DNA of 64,000 nucleotides, from assembly GCF_001293165.1 (NCBI RefSeq), contig NZ_CP010552.1, positions 1,116,001-1,180,000 on the forward strand, given 5' to 3'. This DNA comes from Candidatus Thioglobus autotrophicus. GTDB lineage: Bacteria > Pseudomonadota > Gammaproteobacteria > PS1 > Pseudothioglobaceae. The notes beneath the pieces are model-generated. The model worked only from the letters and a program-made list of their open reading frames with translations, did not search any database and was not told where the DNA came from. This document shows, in pieces, positions 30,784 to 41,361 of the stretch (positions within the stretch are counted from its first letter, which is position 1; every line of letters begins with the position of its first letter). A program made the position numbers and the translations under genes.

Positions 30784-30810
30784 AAAAAGGAGGCTTTCGC
30801 CTCCTTTTTT
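30784..30810. terminator. Bidirectional terminator before the clpB end
   Basis: AAAAAGGAGGC (30784-30794) pairs with GCCTCCTTTTT (30799-30809) around TTTC. With A residues on one side and T residues on the other it can work on both strands, ending clpB (minus) and the small island (plus). Confidence 0.9.
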
Positions 30811-30828
30811 ATAAGTATTAATCAGGCT

Positions 30829-33387
30829 TTAAGAAAACACAAGCTCATGGTTGATTACATCAGCCTTGATGGTTGAGCCCGGTAGAGAGTCGCCAGCTAA
30901 AATCTTTTGTGAGAGTGGATTTTCCAATAATTGCTGAATGGTGCGTTTGAGTGGTCTTGCGCCAAACACAGGGTCGTAACCTTTGTCAATAATCAAATTC
31001 ATCGCTTCATCGCTAAGCTCAAGTTTAAGATCTAAATCAGCCAATCGTGAAGATAAAATCTCAATTTGTATTTTAGCAATACCTCTGATTTGTTCCTTAC
31101 CAAGACTGTTAAAGGTAACGATTTCATCGATACGATTAACAAACTCAGGTCTAAAGTGCTCACCGACTAATTGGGTTAACTCAGCCGAAACATCTTTGCC
31201 CGGGTTGTCCTGAATTAGGTGTGAGCCTAAATTTGAGGTCATGACAATCACGGTGTTTTTAAAATCAACCGTGCGTCCTTGGCCATCCGTTAGTCTGCCA
31301 TCATCCAGCACTTGCAAGAGAATATTAAATACATCTGGATGGGCTTTTTCAACCTCATCTAAAAGAATAATTGAATACGGCTTGCGACGCACAGCTTCGG
31401 TTAAAACACCGCCTTGTTCATAGCCAACATAGCCTGGAGGTGCGCCGATTAGTCGTGATACTGAGTGTTTTTCCATAAACTCACTCATATCAACGCGTAC
31501 AATCGCCTGCTCTGTGTCAAACAAGAAATCAGCCAAAGCCTTGGTCAGCTCGGTTTTACCCACGCCAGTAGGACCCATAAACATAAACGAGCCATCAGGA
31601 CGATTAGGATCGGATAATCCAGCACGCGAACGGCGCACCGCATCGGCAATGACTTTAACAGCCTTGTCCTGTCCAACTAGGCGCTTGGTGATAATGCCTT
31701 CCATATTAAGCAGTTTGTCTTTCTCACCTTCCATCATTTTATCCACAGGGATGCCTGTCCAACGCGCTACAATTTCGGCAATTTCACTTTCAGTTACCTT
31801 GTTGCGCAGTAGAGTCATTTCTTCAACGTCAGCAGATTCTGCTTGGGTGATTTTTGCTTCAAGTTCGGGTATTTTTCCGTATTGAAGCTCGCTCATTTTG
31901 GCTAGATCGTTGTTACGTGAAGCGGTTTCAAGCTGGGCTTTAACTTGCTCTAATTCTTCTTTAAGGTGTTGCGCACCTTGAACCTGGGATTTTTCTTTTT
32001 TCCAAATTTCTTCAAGATCAGCATATTCTTTTTCAAGATTTTTAATGACATTTACAAGCTCTTTAAGACGCTCCTTAGAGGCCTTGTCTTTTTCTTTTTT
32101 AAGTGCCATGCGCTCAATCTTAAGTTGTACTAATTTGCGATCAAGTTTGTCCATTGACTCAGGCTTTGAATCAATCTCCATGCGAATTTGTGAGGCGGCT
32201 TCATCGATTAAATCAATGGCTTTATCGGGTAATTGTCGGTCAGTAATGTAGCGTGTTGAGTAAGTAACCGCGGCAATAATTGCCGGATCGGTAATTTCCA
32301 CACCGTGATGAACTTCGTATTTTTCCTTTAGGCCACGCAAAATAGCAACCGTGTCTTCTTCAGTTGGCTCATCAACCAAGACTTTTTGAAAGCGACGCTC
32401 CATAGCGGAGTCTTTTTCAATGTATTGTCGATATTCATCGAGTGTGGTAGCGCCCATACAATGAAGATCACCACGAGCAAGTGCCGGCTTGAGCATATTG
32501 CCGGCATCCATAGAGCCTTCACCTTTTCCTGCGCCCATCATGGTGTGGAGCTCGTCAATAAATAAAATAATTTGACCGTTTGCCGCTTCCACTTCTTTAA
32601 GCACAGCTTTCATCCTTTCTTCGAATTCACCTTTGTATTTTGCACCGGCAACCAGTGATGCCATATCAAGCGATAATAGATGTTTACCTTTAATACCTTC
32701 TGGCACCTCGCCATTAATAATGCGCTGCGCTAAGCCTTCGGCAATGGCAGTTTTGCCCACGCCAGGCTCACCAATGAGCACGGGGTTGTTTTTGGTGCGA
32801 CGTTGCAATACTTGAATAGCACGGCGAATTTCGCCGTCACGACCAATAACGGGGTCTAGTTTTCCTTGCTCAGCAAGCTCGGTTAAATCTTGGGTGTATT
32901 TATTTAGCGCGTCTCTTTGTGTTTCTGCATTTTGTTCGTTCACGTTTTTTCCTCCTCTAAAGGTTTCAATGGCTGTGCTTAACGCTTGCTCATTAACACC
33001 TGAATTTTTTAATAATTTTGTGGTTATATCGTTACCTTGAATAACGGCTAGTAAAAAAATCTCTGTGGACAAATAGCTATCACCTTTTTCGGTGGCTATT
33101 TTTTCTACCGAGGTTAATAATCGCAATAAATTTTGAGAAATTCCAATATCGCTATTTGGGTTATTAACCACGGCCAAGTTTTGCATTTCTAAATCAAGCT
33201 TACTTTTTAGCTTGCTTGTCTCTATATTAATAGATTTTAAGATATTACTAACACTAGAGTTTTGATCACTCAACATAGCACTTAGCACATGCAATGCTTC
33301 AATACCACTGTGGTTGTTGCCAACAGCGAGTGATTGCGCAGAGCTAAGATCTTGTTGAAATTGAGAGGTTAATTTTTCAATATTCAT
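30829..33387 (-). CDS. clpB: ATP-dependent disaggregase ClpB
   Basis: ClpB, with DnaK, pulls apart protein aggregates after heat stress. The 852-residue protein has the N-terminal Clp repeat domain, a first AAA+ domain with Walker [14 protein letters not shown] near residue 203, a long coiled-coil middle domain (about residues 405-520) and a second AAA+ domain with [15 protein letters not shown] near residue 602 and [13 protein letters not shown]. The middle domain separates it from ClpA and ClpX. A heat-shock-type promoter lies upstream. Confidence 0.98.
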   Translation of the reverse strand: MNIEKLTSQFQQDLSSAQSLAVGNNHSGIEALHVLSAMLSDQNSSVSNILKSINIETSKLKSKLDLEMQNLAVVNNPNSDIGISQNLLRLLTSVEKIATEKGDSYLSTEIFLLAVIQGNDITTKLLKNSGVNEQALSTAIETFRGGKNVNEQNAETQRDALNKYTQDLTELAEQGKLDPVIGRDGEIRRAIQVLQRRTKNNPVLIGEPGVGKTAIAEGLAQRIINGEVPEGIKGKHLLSLDMASLVAGAKYKGEFEERMKAVLKEVEAANGQIILFIDELHTMMGAGKGEGSMDAGNMLKPALARGDLHCMGATTLDEYRQYIEKDSAMERRFQKVLVDEPTEEDTVAILRGLKEKYEVHHGVEITDPAIIAAVTYSTRYITDRQLPDKAIDLIDEAASQIRMEIDSKPESMDKLDRKLVQLKIERMALKKEKDKASKERLKELVNVIKNLEKEYADLEEIWKKEKSQVQGAQHLKEELEQVKAQLETASRNNDLAKMSELQYGKIPELEAKITQAESADVEEMTLLRNKVTESEIAEIVARWTGIPVDKMMEGEKDKLLNMEGIITKRLVGQDKAVKVIADAVRRSRAGLSDPNRPDGSFMFMGPTGVGKTELTKALADFLFDTEQAIVRVDMSEFMEKHSVSRLIGAPPGYVGYEQGGVLTEAVRRKPYSIILLDEVEKAHPDVFNILLQVLDDGRLTDGQGRTVDFKNTVIVMTSNLGSHLIQDNPGKDVSAELTQLVGEHFRPEFVNRIDEIVTFNSLGKEQIRGIAKIQIEILSSRLADLDLKLELSDEAMNLIIDKGYDPVFGARPLKRTIQQLLENPLSQKILAGDSLPGSTIKADVINHELVFS

Positions 33388-33423
33388 TGATTTATTCGTT
33401 GTTTTTGTTTAAGTTAGCTTCTA

Positions 33424-33451
33424 TCTATGGGATGATATTGCAATATTCAAG
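33424..33451 (-). promoter_or_regulatory. Sigma-32-like heat-shock promoter of clpB
   Basis: Reading the minus strand, CTTGAA (33451-33446) is followed after 14 bases by TCCCATAGAT, close to the sigma-32 consensus CTTGAA-N13/15-CCCCATNT. It lies about 37 bases upstream of the clpB start codon. Pattern match to the known consensus. Confidence 0.7.
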
Positions 33452-33468
33452 GTCCAAAATAAAATATT

Positions 33469-33930
33469 ATGTTAAATTTAGTCTTGTTCGAACCTGAAAT
33501 CCCCAATAACACCGGTAGCCTTATTCGCTTGTCAGCCAATATGGGTGCAAGTTTGCACTTAATTAAACCTTTTGGGTTTGAGATTACCGATAAGCGCCTA
33601 AGGCGTGCAGGACTTGACTATAAAGAGCTAGCCAATGTGGTTGAATATGAAAATTTTGAAGATTATTTGGCCAAGGCTAGGCCGCAACGTTTGTTTGCAG
33701 TGAGCTCAAAAGTGGATCAAATTTATACCGATCCAGTTTATCAAAGTGGGGATAGTTTTTTATTTGGCCCAGAGACCCGTGGCTTACCACAAGAGATTTT
33801 AGATCAATACCCAGGCATTACGCTACCTATGCAAGCAGGATCTAGAAGTTTAAATTTGTCTAATTGTGTCTCTATTGTGGCGTATGAAGCTTGGCGTCAA
33901 ATTGGCTTTGTCGGCAAAGTCTCAAAATAG
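33469..33930 (+). CDS. trmL: tRNA (cytidine(34)-2'-O)-methyltransferase
   Basis: TrmL methylates the wobble ribose of tRNA-Leu isoacceptors. The 153-residue SPOUT-class protein has the conserved EPEIPNNTGSLIRL at its start, LFGPETRGLP near residue 103 and MQAGSRSLNLSNCVSIVAYEAWRQ near residue 126, the knotted SAM site. The size is typical of this single-domain enzyme. It is divergent from clpB and overlaps the end of the convergent permease gene by 9 bases. Confidence 0.94.
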   Translation: MLNLVLFEPEIPNNTGSLIRLSANMGASLHLIKPFGFEITDKRLRRAGLDYKELANVVEYENFEDYLAKARPQRLFAVSSKVDQIYTDPVYQSGDSFLFGPETRGLPQEILDQYPGITLPMQAGSRSLNLSNCVSIVAYEAWRQIGFVGKVSK

Positions 33931-35127
33931 TAAGTAAAAGGCAATAAAGCCTGTATTGGTTATAAGCCCAATTAGTGGTAAGCTGAAATGATAGCGCCTG
34001 ATATTTTTACTAGGTTTGGGTTGCTTTGCCTTGATAACCAGCAACGCAAGATGCATTAGTGAAAAAATAATTAAGATAAATAAACTGGTTAATTCTGCCA
34101 GTGTCATAATTGGCAACCAAAGCGCCAAAACATAAATAATAAGTACAACAATTAAAGTGGCGTAAACAGGGGTTCTGGTTGTTTTGTTAATGTTGCTCAA
34201 TATACTAGGCAGCCATTTTTGCTTGCTCATGCCGTAGAGAACGCGAGAAGCCATAATAATTTGTATGAGTGCGCCGTTAATAATGGCAAGCATACCGATA
34301 ACGGCAATTAAGTTGGGCGAAAGTCCGCTAAGCTGTTCGTAAATAAGCGCTAGTGGTGCTTGGTGTGCAGATAGGGCGTCTAGTGGTACGGCGCTAACAG
34401 CTACTAGTGACACCAATATGTAAATAACACTGGCAATAGCAAGAGACAGAATAATGGCTTTTGGCATATTTTTTTCTGGCTCAATAACCTCTTCAGCGAC
34501 GTTAACCATATCCTCAAAACCAATAAATGCATAAAATGCCAAAAAAGAGCCTGCAAATATACCACCCCAAATGGCTAAATCGCCAAATTTAAAAGTGTTT
34601 AAATACGCTTGAGTGTCGATGTTATGGAGATAGTCACGACCAAACCAAATGATAATCAGTAATCCTGTAATTTCTATTAAGGTTAAAAGTGCAGCCACCT
34701 GGACGGATTCTTTAATACCCCAAATAGCTAAAACCCCTAATACTGTTAATAGCAGTGTAATCGTAACAAGGCTGGATAAATCAACAAAAATATCCAAATA
34801 ACCAATAAAGCCAACAGTGATCGTGGCAGAAGATAGAACGCCCGTTATAACAATCATAATGCCGACTATAAAGGACAGGTGTCGATTGCCAAACGCTTTA
34901 AACAAATAAACCGCCTCACCAGCACTCACAGGATAACGCGATGATAGTTCGCTGTAAGTAAAGGCTGTTGTAACAACCAATAGCGATGCGACAAAAAATG
35001 ATAACGGTGCCATCATGCCCGCTACACCTGAGACCTTACCAATTAGAACATAAATACCAGCGCCTAAAATATTGCCTAACCCGTAAAGTGTGAGTAATGG
35101 CAAAGTTAGGGTACGCTTAAGGGGCAT
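33922..35127 (-). CDS. APC-family amino-acid permease
   Basis: This 401-residue membrane protein has about 12 hydrophobic segments and the family sequence GLGNILGAGIYVLIGKVSGVAG near the N-terminus (key: G-GxGIY). Residues FYAFIGFEDMVNVAEEVIEPEKNMPKAI, near 205, are characteristic of cationic amino-acid type APC carriers. The substrate cannot be told. It starts 2 bases after the fmt stop, so it is likely in the argH-fmt transcript. Confidence 0.88.
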   Translation of the reverse strand: MPLKRTLTLPLLTLYGLGNILGAGIYVLIGKVSGVAGMMAPLSFFVASLLVVTTAFTYSELSSRYPVSAGEAVYLFKAFGNRHLSFIVGIMIVITGVLSSATITVGFIGYLDIFVDLSSLVTITLLLTVLGVLAIWGIKESVQVAALLTLIEITGLLIIIWFGRDYLHNIDTQAYLNTFKFGDLAIWGGIFAGSFLAFYAFIGFEDMVNVAEEVIEPEKNMPKAIILSLAIASVIYILVSLVAVSAVPLDALSAHQAPLALIYEQLSGLSPNLIAVIGMLAIINGALIQIIMASRVLYGMSKQKWLPSILSNINKTTRTPVYATLIVVLIIYVLALWLPIMTLAELTSLFILIIFSLMHLALLVIKAKQPKPSKNIRRYHFSLPLIGLITNTGFIAFYLLF

Positions 35128-35129
35128 GA

Positions 35130-36059
35130 TTATTCCAGTATTGTTAGCGTGTAAGCGTTTGTGAAATCTTTAATATCGACGGCTTTTTTGCCAGCAAGCT
35201 GTACTTTTTCTAAACTTAGCGCACCATCACCCGTTGCAACAATGCAAACCCCTTTGCCGTATTCAGCCACTTCACCGGGTTTTGCGTCATAGGCCTTGCC
35301 TATGACGCAGGCAGATAAAATGCGTAACACTTTTGATTCGAATTTATTACTGCTCGCATTTGTTTGAGCAATTGGATAAGGGTTAAAAGCTCTAATTTGT
35401 TGGTTGATTTGTACGGCCGATTTTGACCAATCAATCCAGGCTTCATCTTTAGATAGTTTTTTGGCGTAGGTAATGCCCGCTTCATTTTGTGGGGTTGGCG
35501 ATAGGGTGTTAAGATTGGCTAAAGCTTTAACAATGCCTTGTGCACCGAGTATGGCTAGCTTGTCATGTAAAGATTGGGCAGTATCAGACTCAAGAATATC
35601 GCAAGTTTTTTCCAGCAAGATGTCGCCTGTATCTAAGCCTTCATTCATTTGCATAATGCCAATCCCTGTTTGCTTATCACCGGAAATAATCGCACGCTGA
35701 ATCGGTGCAGCCCCGCGCCAACGTGGCAGTAGCGAGGCATGAATATTAAGACAGCCGTATTTAGGTGTCTCTAACACCTCTATTGGTAAAATTTGCCCGT
35801 AAGCTACCACCACCATCACATCAGCATTTAAGCTGGCTAATTGTTGTTGAGCTGTCTTATCTTTTAGGCTTTCAGGTTGAAAGACCGGTAAGTTGAGTTC
35901 AAGTGCTTTTTCTTTAACGGGGCAGGCAGTTAATACACGACCACGACCCTTGGGACGGTCGGGCTGGCAATATATACCAACTAATTTATGCTCACCTTGA
36001 GCAAGCGCTTCGAGTATGCCAACTGAGAATTCAGGCGTACCCGCAAAAATAACCCGCAT
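35130..36059 (-). CDS. fmt: Methionyl-tRNA formyltransferase
   Basis: Fmt formylates initiator Met-tRNA using 10-formyl-tetrahydrofolate. The 309-residue protein has the N-terminal formyltransferase domain with NIHASLLPRWRGAAPIQRAI near residue 106 and EGLDTGDILL near 141, and the C-terminal tRNA-binding domain. The usual neighbour def is absent. The gene overlaps argH by one base. Confidence 0.96.
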   Translation of the reverse strand: MRVIFAGTPEFSVGILEALAQGEHKLVGIYCQPDRPKGRGRVLTACPVKEKALELNLPVFQPESLKDKTAQQQLASLNADVMVVVAYGQILPIEVLETPKYGCLNIHASLLPRWRGAAPIQRAIISGDKQTGIGIMQMNEGLDTGDILLEKTCDILESDTAQSLHDKLAILGAQGIVKALANLNTLSPTPQNEAGITYAKKLSKDEAWIDWSKSAVQINQQIRAFNPYPIAQTNASSNKFESKVLRILSACVIGKAYDAKPGEVAEYGKGVCIVATGDGALSLEKVQLAGKKAVDIKDFTNAYTLTILE

Positions 36060-37468
36060 TAGATTAAGTTTTTTCTGGCAGTCTTAATGGCGTATTTAAC
36101 TTGATTAGGCGAAGTTGCACCTAGGTGGTCACGCGCACAAAGTGAGCCTTCTAATGACAAAATATCAAACACATCGTTTTCAATGCGATCATCAAACAAT
36201 TGTAGCTCTTCTAAGCTGAGCTCTGCCAAATCTTTTTGGTGCTCGATGCCGTAAGAAACGGACTTACCAACAACCTCATGTGCATCTCTAAAGGCTAAAC
36301 CTTTGTTGACTAGATAATCGGCCAAATCAGTTGCTGTAGTGTAGCCTTTTTTGGTTGAGTTATACATGGTGTCACGTCGCGTCTCGATCGTTGGTACCAT
36401 ATCAGCAAATACACGCAAGCAAGCTTTAAGAGTATCAACTGTATCAAACAATGGCTCTTTGTCTTCTTGATTGTCTTTGTTGTAAGCCAAAGGTTGAGAT
36501 TTCATAATGGTGAGCATGGAGGTTAAATTTCCATACACGCGCCCTGTTTTTCCGCGCACAAGCTCTGGTACGTCAGGGTTTTTCTTTTGCGGCATGATAG
36601 AAGAGCCAGTGCAAAAGCTATCTGGCAGCTCTATAAAATTAAACTGCGCAGAAGACCATAAAATTAACTCTTCTGAAAAGCGTGATAGGTGCATCATAAT
36701 CATGCTGGCAGCAGACAAGAACTCAATGGCAAAATCGCGATCACTAACGCCATCAAGTGAATTTAAGCAAATACGATCAAAGCTCAGTAGTTCGGCAGTT
36801 CTTTCACGGTTTATTGGATAAGTAGTTCCTGCTAAGGCAGCAGAGCCTAGCGGCATGGAGTTCATACGCTTACGACAATCAACTAAGCGTTCACCGTCTC
36901 GAGTTAGCATTTCAAAATAGGCCATCATATGGTGGCCAAAACTCACAGGCTGTGCTGCTTGGAGATGAGTAAATCCTGGCAAGATGGTGCTGGCTTCTTT
37001 TTCTGCTAAATCGAGCAAGGCCTGTTGTAAGCGATTAATCTCAACTAGAATATCATCAACTTGATCGCGCAGATATAGGCGAATATCAGTCGCTACTTGA
37101 TCATTGCGAGAGCGGCCTGTATGGAGTTTTTTGCCCGCATTGCCAATCAATTGCGTGAGACGTGATTCAATATTCATATGCACATCTTCCAGTGCAACAG
37201 ACCATTCAAACTTACCTGTATTGATTTCTTCCAAAATTTGATCCAGACCCGTTAGAATTTGGTCTTTTTCGTCTTCGGTTAATAAGCCTACTTCTTGCAA
37301 CATGGTGGCGTGCGCTCTAGAACCGGCAATGTCGTATGGGGCTAAAATTTTGTCAAAAAAGACAGAAGCACCAAAAATTTTGACAAATTCATCAGTTGGC
37401 TCGCTAAAGCGTCCACCCCAAGATTGATTCGTGTGTGTTTGGCTTGAATTTTGTGTGTTATTGGTCAT
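36059..37468 (-). CDS. argH: Argininosuccinate lyase
   Basis: ArgH splits argininosuccinate into arginine and fumarate, the last step of arginine synthesis. The 469-residue protein carries the superfamily signature [20 protein letters not shown] near residue 287 and [13 protein letters not shown] near residue 112. Length is normal. It overlaps the upstream thioredoxin-like gene by 4 bases. Confidence 0.97.
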   Translation of the reverse strand: MTNNTQNSSQTHTNQSWGGRFSEPTDEFVKIFGASVFFDKILAPYDIAGSRAHATMLQEVGLLTEDEKDQILTGLDQILEEINTGKFEWSVALEDVHMNIESRLTQLIGNAGKKLHTGRSRNDQVATDIRLYLRDQVDDILVEINRLQQALLDLAEKEASTILPGFTHLQAAQPVSFGHHMMAYFEMLTRDGERLVDCRKRMNSMPLGSAALAGTTYPINRERTAELLSFDRICLNSLDGVSDRDFAIEFLSAASMIMMHLSRFSEELILWSSAQFNFIELPDSFCTGSSIMPQKKNPDVPELVRGKTGRVYGNLTSMLTIMKSQPLAYNKDNQEDKEPLFDTVDTLKACLRVFADMVPTIETRRDTMYNSTKKGYTTATDLADYLVNKGLAFRDAHEVVGKSVSYGIEHQKDLAELSLEELQLFDDRIENDVFDILSLEGSLCARDHLGATSPNQVKYAIKTARKNLI

Positions 37469-37944
37469 AATTTTGCACTAAGTTGTTTGTTAATTTTTAG
37501 AGTAGAGCTATCAATTAGCTTGTCAAGATCGGTCCAATAATAATCTTCATTGGTAACGCCTAAGACTTTTTCCAAAACCACGCCATAGTTGTCTACCAAC
37601 ATAACCGTTGGAAAGAAATTAACTGCATACTTAAAGGCAAACTCATTTTGAGAAACAGTTTCATTGTAAAAATCATTGATTTCATCAAAGCTATTAGCAT
37701 TGATATGGCGAATGATTACTTTATCTTGGTATTCCTCGAGATCTGCCATAGGGCCAATGGTATTTTCTTTGACTTTTTTGCAATATCCACAATCAGGAAT
37801 GGAAAACATTATTAAAATAGGTATCTTTTTCTTCCAAACTTGTTGTGAGTCTAAAAAGAAATTTTTTGCGTCTGGCAGGTTGAGTTCTTGCGCGATCGCA
37901 AAATTTGATAAAAAGACGGCAACTAATAGATAAAATCTAAACAT
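37465..37944 (-). CDS. Periplasmic thioredoxin-like protein (CGYC)
   Basis: The product has a signal peptide ([19 protein letters not shown]) and a thioredoxin fold with the active-site pair CGYC in [13 protein letters not shown] and the cis-proline in [10 protein letters not shown]. Residues resemble the SoxW/thiol-disulfide type used to keep periplasmic cysteines reduced. The start at 37944 gives a clean signal peptide; an in-frame upstream ATG at 37977 adds 11 unneeded residues and reaches the divergent hemC start. Its place ahead of argH is probably incidental. A related gene lies at 42595. Confidence 0.8.
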   Translation of the reverse strand: MFRFYLLVAVFLSNFAIAQELNLPDAKNFFLDSQQVWKKKIPILIMFSIPDCGYCKKVKENTIGPMADLEEYQDKVIIRHINANSFDEINDFYNETVSQNEFAFKYAVNFFPTVMLVDNYGVVLEKVLGVTNEDYYWTDLDKLIDSSTLKINKQLSAKL

Positions 37945-37975
37945 TGGCACTATTTTAATACAAACTCCTTGAAGC

Positions 37976-38893
37976 ATGAATAAAACCCTGAAAATTGCAA
38001 CTCGAAAATCTCCGCTAGCACTTTGGCAAGCAGAGCACGTAAAAGCTAGGCTGGAGGCGATTCATCCAGATTTAAAAGTAGAGTTGGTTAAGATGACCAC
38101 CAAGGGTGACCAGATTTTAAATTCACCTTTATCTAAAATTGGTGGCAAAGGTTTGTTTATTAAAGAATTAGAAATAGGCATGATGGAAGGGGTGGCTGAT
38201 ATTGCTGTGCATTCGATGAAAGATGTGCCTTATGAGATTCCACCTGGATTTGAGCTAGGCGCTATTTTAAAGCGTGAAAATCCATTTGATGCATTTGTGT
38301 CTAATCATTACGATGGTATTAATGATCTACCACAAGGCGCTAAAGTGGGCACTTGTTCAATGCGCCGAATTGTGCAGCTGAAAGCTCAACGCCCAGATTT
38401 AGAAATTCTAGACTTACGAGGCAATGTAAACACCCGACTTCAAAAACTCGATGACGGTGAGTTTGATGCGATTATCTTGGCGTGTGCGGGTCTTATTCGC
38501 CTTAAGTTTGAAACGCGTATTAAGCAAGAGATTCCAGCGATCGATTCTTTGCCTGCAGTTGGCCAAGGGGCAGTAGGGATTGAGATTCGCGAGAATGATC
38601 AGACTATTCTAGATTTAATTAGCCCTTTGATTGATCAAGAAACTACTTACAGGGTAAATGCAGAGCGGGCGATGAATGCACGTCTAGAAGGTGGGTGTTC
38701 AGTGCCTATAGCAGGGTTTGCCACACTGGATGGTGACCAGCTTAATGTGACGGGCTTGGTGGGCAATGTTAAATCTGGCGTTATTTTAAAACACCAAGTA
38801 TCTGGGCACGTGAGCGAGGCACAGGCTTTGGGTGAAGAGTTGGCCGATCAGTTGATTGTCATGGGTGCTAAAGATATTTTAAAAGTTGACTAA
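37976..38893 (+). CDS. hemC: Porphobilinogen deaminase
   Basis: HemC joins four porphobilinogen units into hydroxymethylbilane for heme synthesis. The 305-residue protein has the start [13 protein letters not shown], the substrate-binding HSMKDVP near residue 80, and the cofactor cysteine in [12 protein letters not shown] near residue 241. The length is normal. hemD does not follow. The stop overlaps the phhB start by one base. Confidence 0.97.
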   Translation: MNKTLKIATRKSPLALWQAEHVKARLEAIHPDLKVELVKMTTKGDQILNSPLSKIGGKGLFIKELEIGMMEGVADIAVHSMKDVPYEIPPGFELGAILKRENPFDAFVSNHYDGINDLPQGAKVGTCSMRRIVQLKAQRPDLEILDLRGNVNTRLQKLDDGEFDAIILACAGLIRLKFETRIKQEIPAIDSLPAVGQGAVGIEIRENDQTILDLISPLIDQETTYRVNAERAMNARLEGGCSVPIAGFATLDGDQLNVTGLVGNVKSGVILKHQVSGHVSEAQALGEELADQLIVMGAKDILKVD

Positions 38894-39174
38894 TGACTGA
38901 TTTGCAGGCTTTGCAGCAACTGCCAGACTGGTCAATTGTTAATCAAAAATTACATCGGCAGTTTGTTTTTCAAGACTTTGTCCAAGCTTTTGATTTTATG
39001 ACGCAAGCGGCCATCATGGTTGAAAAAATGGATCATCATCCAGAGTGGTCAAATAGTTATAATACGGTCGATGTTGAATTGATTACGCATTCTCAGAAGT
39101 GCATCAGCCAATTAGATATTGAGTTGGCAGTATATATGAACGATATCTTTAAACACAGTCTTACCAAGGAATAA
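38893..39174 (+). CDS. phhB: Pterin-4a-carbinolamine dehydratase
   Basis: This small enzyme dehydrates 4a-hydroxytetrahydropterin, recycling the cofactor of aromatic hydroxylases, and in some bacteria has other roles in pterin metabolism. The 93-residue protein has the family motif EKMDHHPEWSNSYNTVDVEL (key: HHP-W-Y-V-V) with a following THS. No phenylalanine hydroxylase gene is near. It is coupled to hemC by a one-base overlap. Confidence 0.9.
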   Translation: MTDLQALQQLPDWSIVNQKLHRQFVFQDFVQAFDFMTQAAIMVEKMDHHPEWSNSYNTVDVELITHSQKCISQLDIELAVYMNDIFKHSLTKE

Positions 39175-39177
39175 AGC

Positions 39178-39855
39178 ATGTTGAAATTTATGGAAAAAAG
39201 TTTTTTTAGTCTCGTACAAAAAATAGGTTTATTGTTCGCGCTTATCTCATTTACTTTGGTTGTTTTTCTGGGCTGGTTTAGTTATGAAAAAATCAATAGC
39301 AGAGCAACAGATGAAATTAGCAAGCCGATGATTGAACTCGCTAAATATCAAAATCCAATCAGCTTACAGCTGGAAACTGTCCCAACTGATGCAATGATCA
39401 GTAGTGCCCCGAGTGCTTCCCAAGCAGCTTTTAATCAAAAGTTCGATGCTTATATTGAGCAAATTATGGCCAATTTACAAGCATTGCCAAATGAGGTTAT
39501 TGGCAAAAGTGATGCGCAGTTTCAAATTAAGGTGATGATTAAAATCAAGTCTAATGCCTATGTGCCAGCACTTAAGTTAAGCTATGTAGAGTCTTTATCT
39601 AGGCTAACCAGGCAGTTGGTTAACGTAGGAGGTGATCAAGTGAATGTTGATGAGTTTCTGCATTGGCACGATCAAGAATTTGCCCGCCAAGTTGAGCAGC
39701 AAACTCAGCAAAATTTAATCAAAATGGGTACAGCTAAATCTGATCAAATGACAGGATTTATCTCTTTAGGCATGATGGGCGCTGCACTTGGATTTTTTAT
39801 TATGTTTGTCATGATGCTAGCCATGTTGCGCATTGAAAGAAACACGCGCCGATAA
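39178..39855 (+). CDS. Uncharacterised inner-membrane protein
   Basis: This 225-residue protein has one membrane segment near the N-terminus (about residues 15-36) and a second near the C-terminus (about residues 192-217), with a mostly helical part of about 150 residues between them, likely periplasmic. No enzymatic motif is seen. It starts 3 bases after phhB and overlaps the region before the next gene, so it is probably co-transcribed with hemC-phhB. I do not recognise the family. Confidence 0.7.
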   Translation: MLKFMEKSFFSLVQKIGLLFALISFTLVVFLGWFSYEKINSRATDEISKPMIELAKYQNPISLQLETVPTDAMISSAPSASQAAFNQKFDAYIEQIMANLQALPNEVIGKSDAQFQIKVMIKIKSNAYVPALKLSYVESLSRLTRQLVNVGGDQVNVDEFLHWHDQEFARQVEQQTQQNLIKMGTAKSDQMTGFISLGMMGAALGFFIMFVMMLAMLRIERNTRR

Positions 39856-39856
39856 C

Positions 39857-40846
39857 ATGCAAGCAATTGGCTATAACGGCTGTGATTTTATTGAGTTTGA
39901 AAAACCTTTAGAAAATCCTGCAGGCCAAGATCTTTTGGTTGAGATAAAAGCCATTTCTATTAATCCAATTGACACTAAAGTTAAGCAAACTATTACTAAA
40001 GATAGCGCGGTAAAAATTCTAGGCTATGATGCTTGCGGTGTTGTTCGTGCGGTTGGAGAGGAGGCATCGATTTTTAAAGTGGGCGATGAAGTTTTCTATG
40101 CAGGCGACGTAACCCGAGATGGGTCTAATGCCACACATCAACTTGTAGACGAGCGCATTGTCGGCCGTAAGCCAAAATCGCTCAATTTTGAACAAGCCGC
40201 CGCACTACCTTTAACCAGTATTACCGCTTGGGAATCGTTATTTGACCGCCTAAAAATTACCCCAAAAGATAAAAACAAAACATTATTACTGATTGGTGCA
40301 GCAGGTGGCGTCGGCTCTATGGCGATACAATTTTCCAAACAAATTATTAGCATGAATGTCATTGCCACTGCCTCACGACCAGAGTCAAAAGCTTGGTGTA
40401 AGCAGATGGGTGCTGATACGGTACTGGATCATCAACAGCTTGCTAAGCAATTTAAGCAGCAGTCATTAACTGCTCCAGATTATATTTTATGCATGGGTGT
40501 GCCTGATGATTATCTCGAGCAAATGGTTGATTTAATCGCGCCACAAGGATGTATTTGTTTGCTTGCGAACACTCAAAAAAGCTATGATCTTAACTTATTA
40601 AAAGCCAAAAGCATTACACTGGTTTGGGAGATGATGTTCACCCGCTCGATGTTTCAAACTACCGATCTAATAAAGCAGCACCAGCTACTCAACAAAGTGT
40701 CTGATTTAATTGATCAACAGCAGATTGTGAGTATTGCCACGCAACAACTTAGCCCAATTAATATTGATAATATCACTAAAGCTCATCAGCTAATCGAACA
40801 GGGTGATATGATTGGAAAATTAGTCATTTGTGAGCAGCATTTGTAA
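39857..40846 (+). CDS. Quinone oxidoreductase-type (MDR) dehydrogenase
   Basis: This NAD(P)H-dependent enzyme belongs to the medium-chain dehydrogenase family. The 329-residue protein has the N-terminal GroES-like domain (SINPIDTKV) and a nucleotide-binding fold with LLIGAAGGVGSMAIQFSK near residue 145. The zinc-ligand cysteines of alcohol dehydrogenases are absent, as in quinone/enone reductases. The start at 39857 (MQAIGYN) matches the family; a TTG at 39833 overlaps the previous gene. Its substrate is unknown. Confidence 0.88.
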   Translation: MQAIGYNGCDFIEFEKPLENPAGQDLLVEIKAISINPIDTKVKQTITKDSAVKILGYDACGVVRAVGEEASIFKVGDEVFYAGDVTRDGSNATHQLVDERIVGRKPKSLNFEQAAALPLTSITAWESLFDRLKITPKDKNKTLLLIGAAGGVGSMAIQFSKQIISMNVIATASRPESKAWCKQMGADTVLDHQQLAKQFKQQSLTAPDYILCMGVPDDYLEQMVDLIAPQGCICLLANTQKSYDLNLLKAKSITLVWEMMFTRSMFQTTDLIKQHQLLNKVSDLIDQQQIVSIATQQLSPINIDNITKAHQLIEQGDMIGKLVICEQHL

Positions 40847-40881
40847 GAAAAAGTGTCGAGGATTCGCTATTTCAAATGAGA

Positions 40882-41361
40882 CTATTCAATAACTATTAAT
40901 ACCTTTGGTATGGCTATATTAGTCGCATTTCTTAGATCAGGTGTTTGTTTGACTACGCCAGAGATGGGAGATTTAATTTGATATTTTTCCAGCTCAATCA
41001 TTTGAATTTTGATCAGTACATTATGTGCATCTAGCTCACGTTTTTGAGCATTACGAGCCATTTTAGCAATATCCAAATCACGATGAGAAGCGACCATGCG
41101 ATCATATAATTCTTGAGTTTGATCAAATACAAGAAGTGCATCGTCAAAAGCTTGTTGCTTGATATTACCAATGGCTTTAAGGTGTTGCAAGGTTAGCTGA
41201 GCTTGCCTATCATCCAATTTGACCAATACATCGCCAGAGCTAACTTGCTTTCCTGGCGGGATTATCTCAACAATGGTGCTAGATACTTGTGGGTAGATAT
41301 CCAGCGCCAAAGTAGCGCCAGACAGAAGCATGCTTAATGCTAACCAGGAATTAAATTTCAT
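40882..41361 (-). CDS. Minimal HlyD-like membrane fusion (adaptor) protein
   Basis: This 159-residue protein has a signal peptide (about residues 1-19), a lipoyl-like half (VEIIPPGKQVSSGDVLVKLDD), a helical hairpin (about residues 50-125) and the second lipoyl half (YQIKSPISGVVKQ). It resembles the core of periplasmic adaptors but lacks most of the C-terminal beta-barrel domains. It starts at 41361, with GGAG just upstream; an in-frame ATG at 41373 is less likely. It follows the TolC-like gene with an 11-base overlap. No inner-membrane pump gene is adjacent. Confidence 0.8.
   Translation of the reverse strand: MKFNSWLALSMLLSGATLALDIYPQVSSTIVEIIPPGKQVSSGDVLVKLDDRQAQLTLQHLKAIGNIKQQAFDDALLVFDQTQELYDRMVASHRDLDIAKMARNAQKRELDAHNVLIKIQMIELEKYQIKSPISGVVKQTPDLRNATNIAIPKVLIVIE

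Larger units (their letters stand above)
30041..30828. other. Accessory intergenic island with brnT/brnA remnant
   Basis: The 788 bases between rnfE and clpB hold a 5'-damaged brnT-like toxin gene (30171-30452), an intact brnA-like antitoxin gene (30455-30667), a short open tail of another reading frame (about 30692-30762, ending in AVKVGLRF) and a terminator. The first 130 bases, with no gene, are upstream of rnfE on the other strand. Confidence 0.7.
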
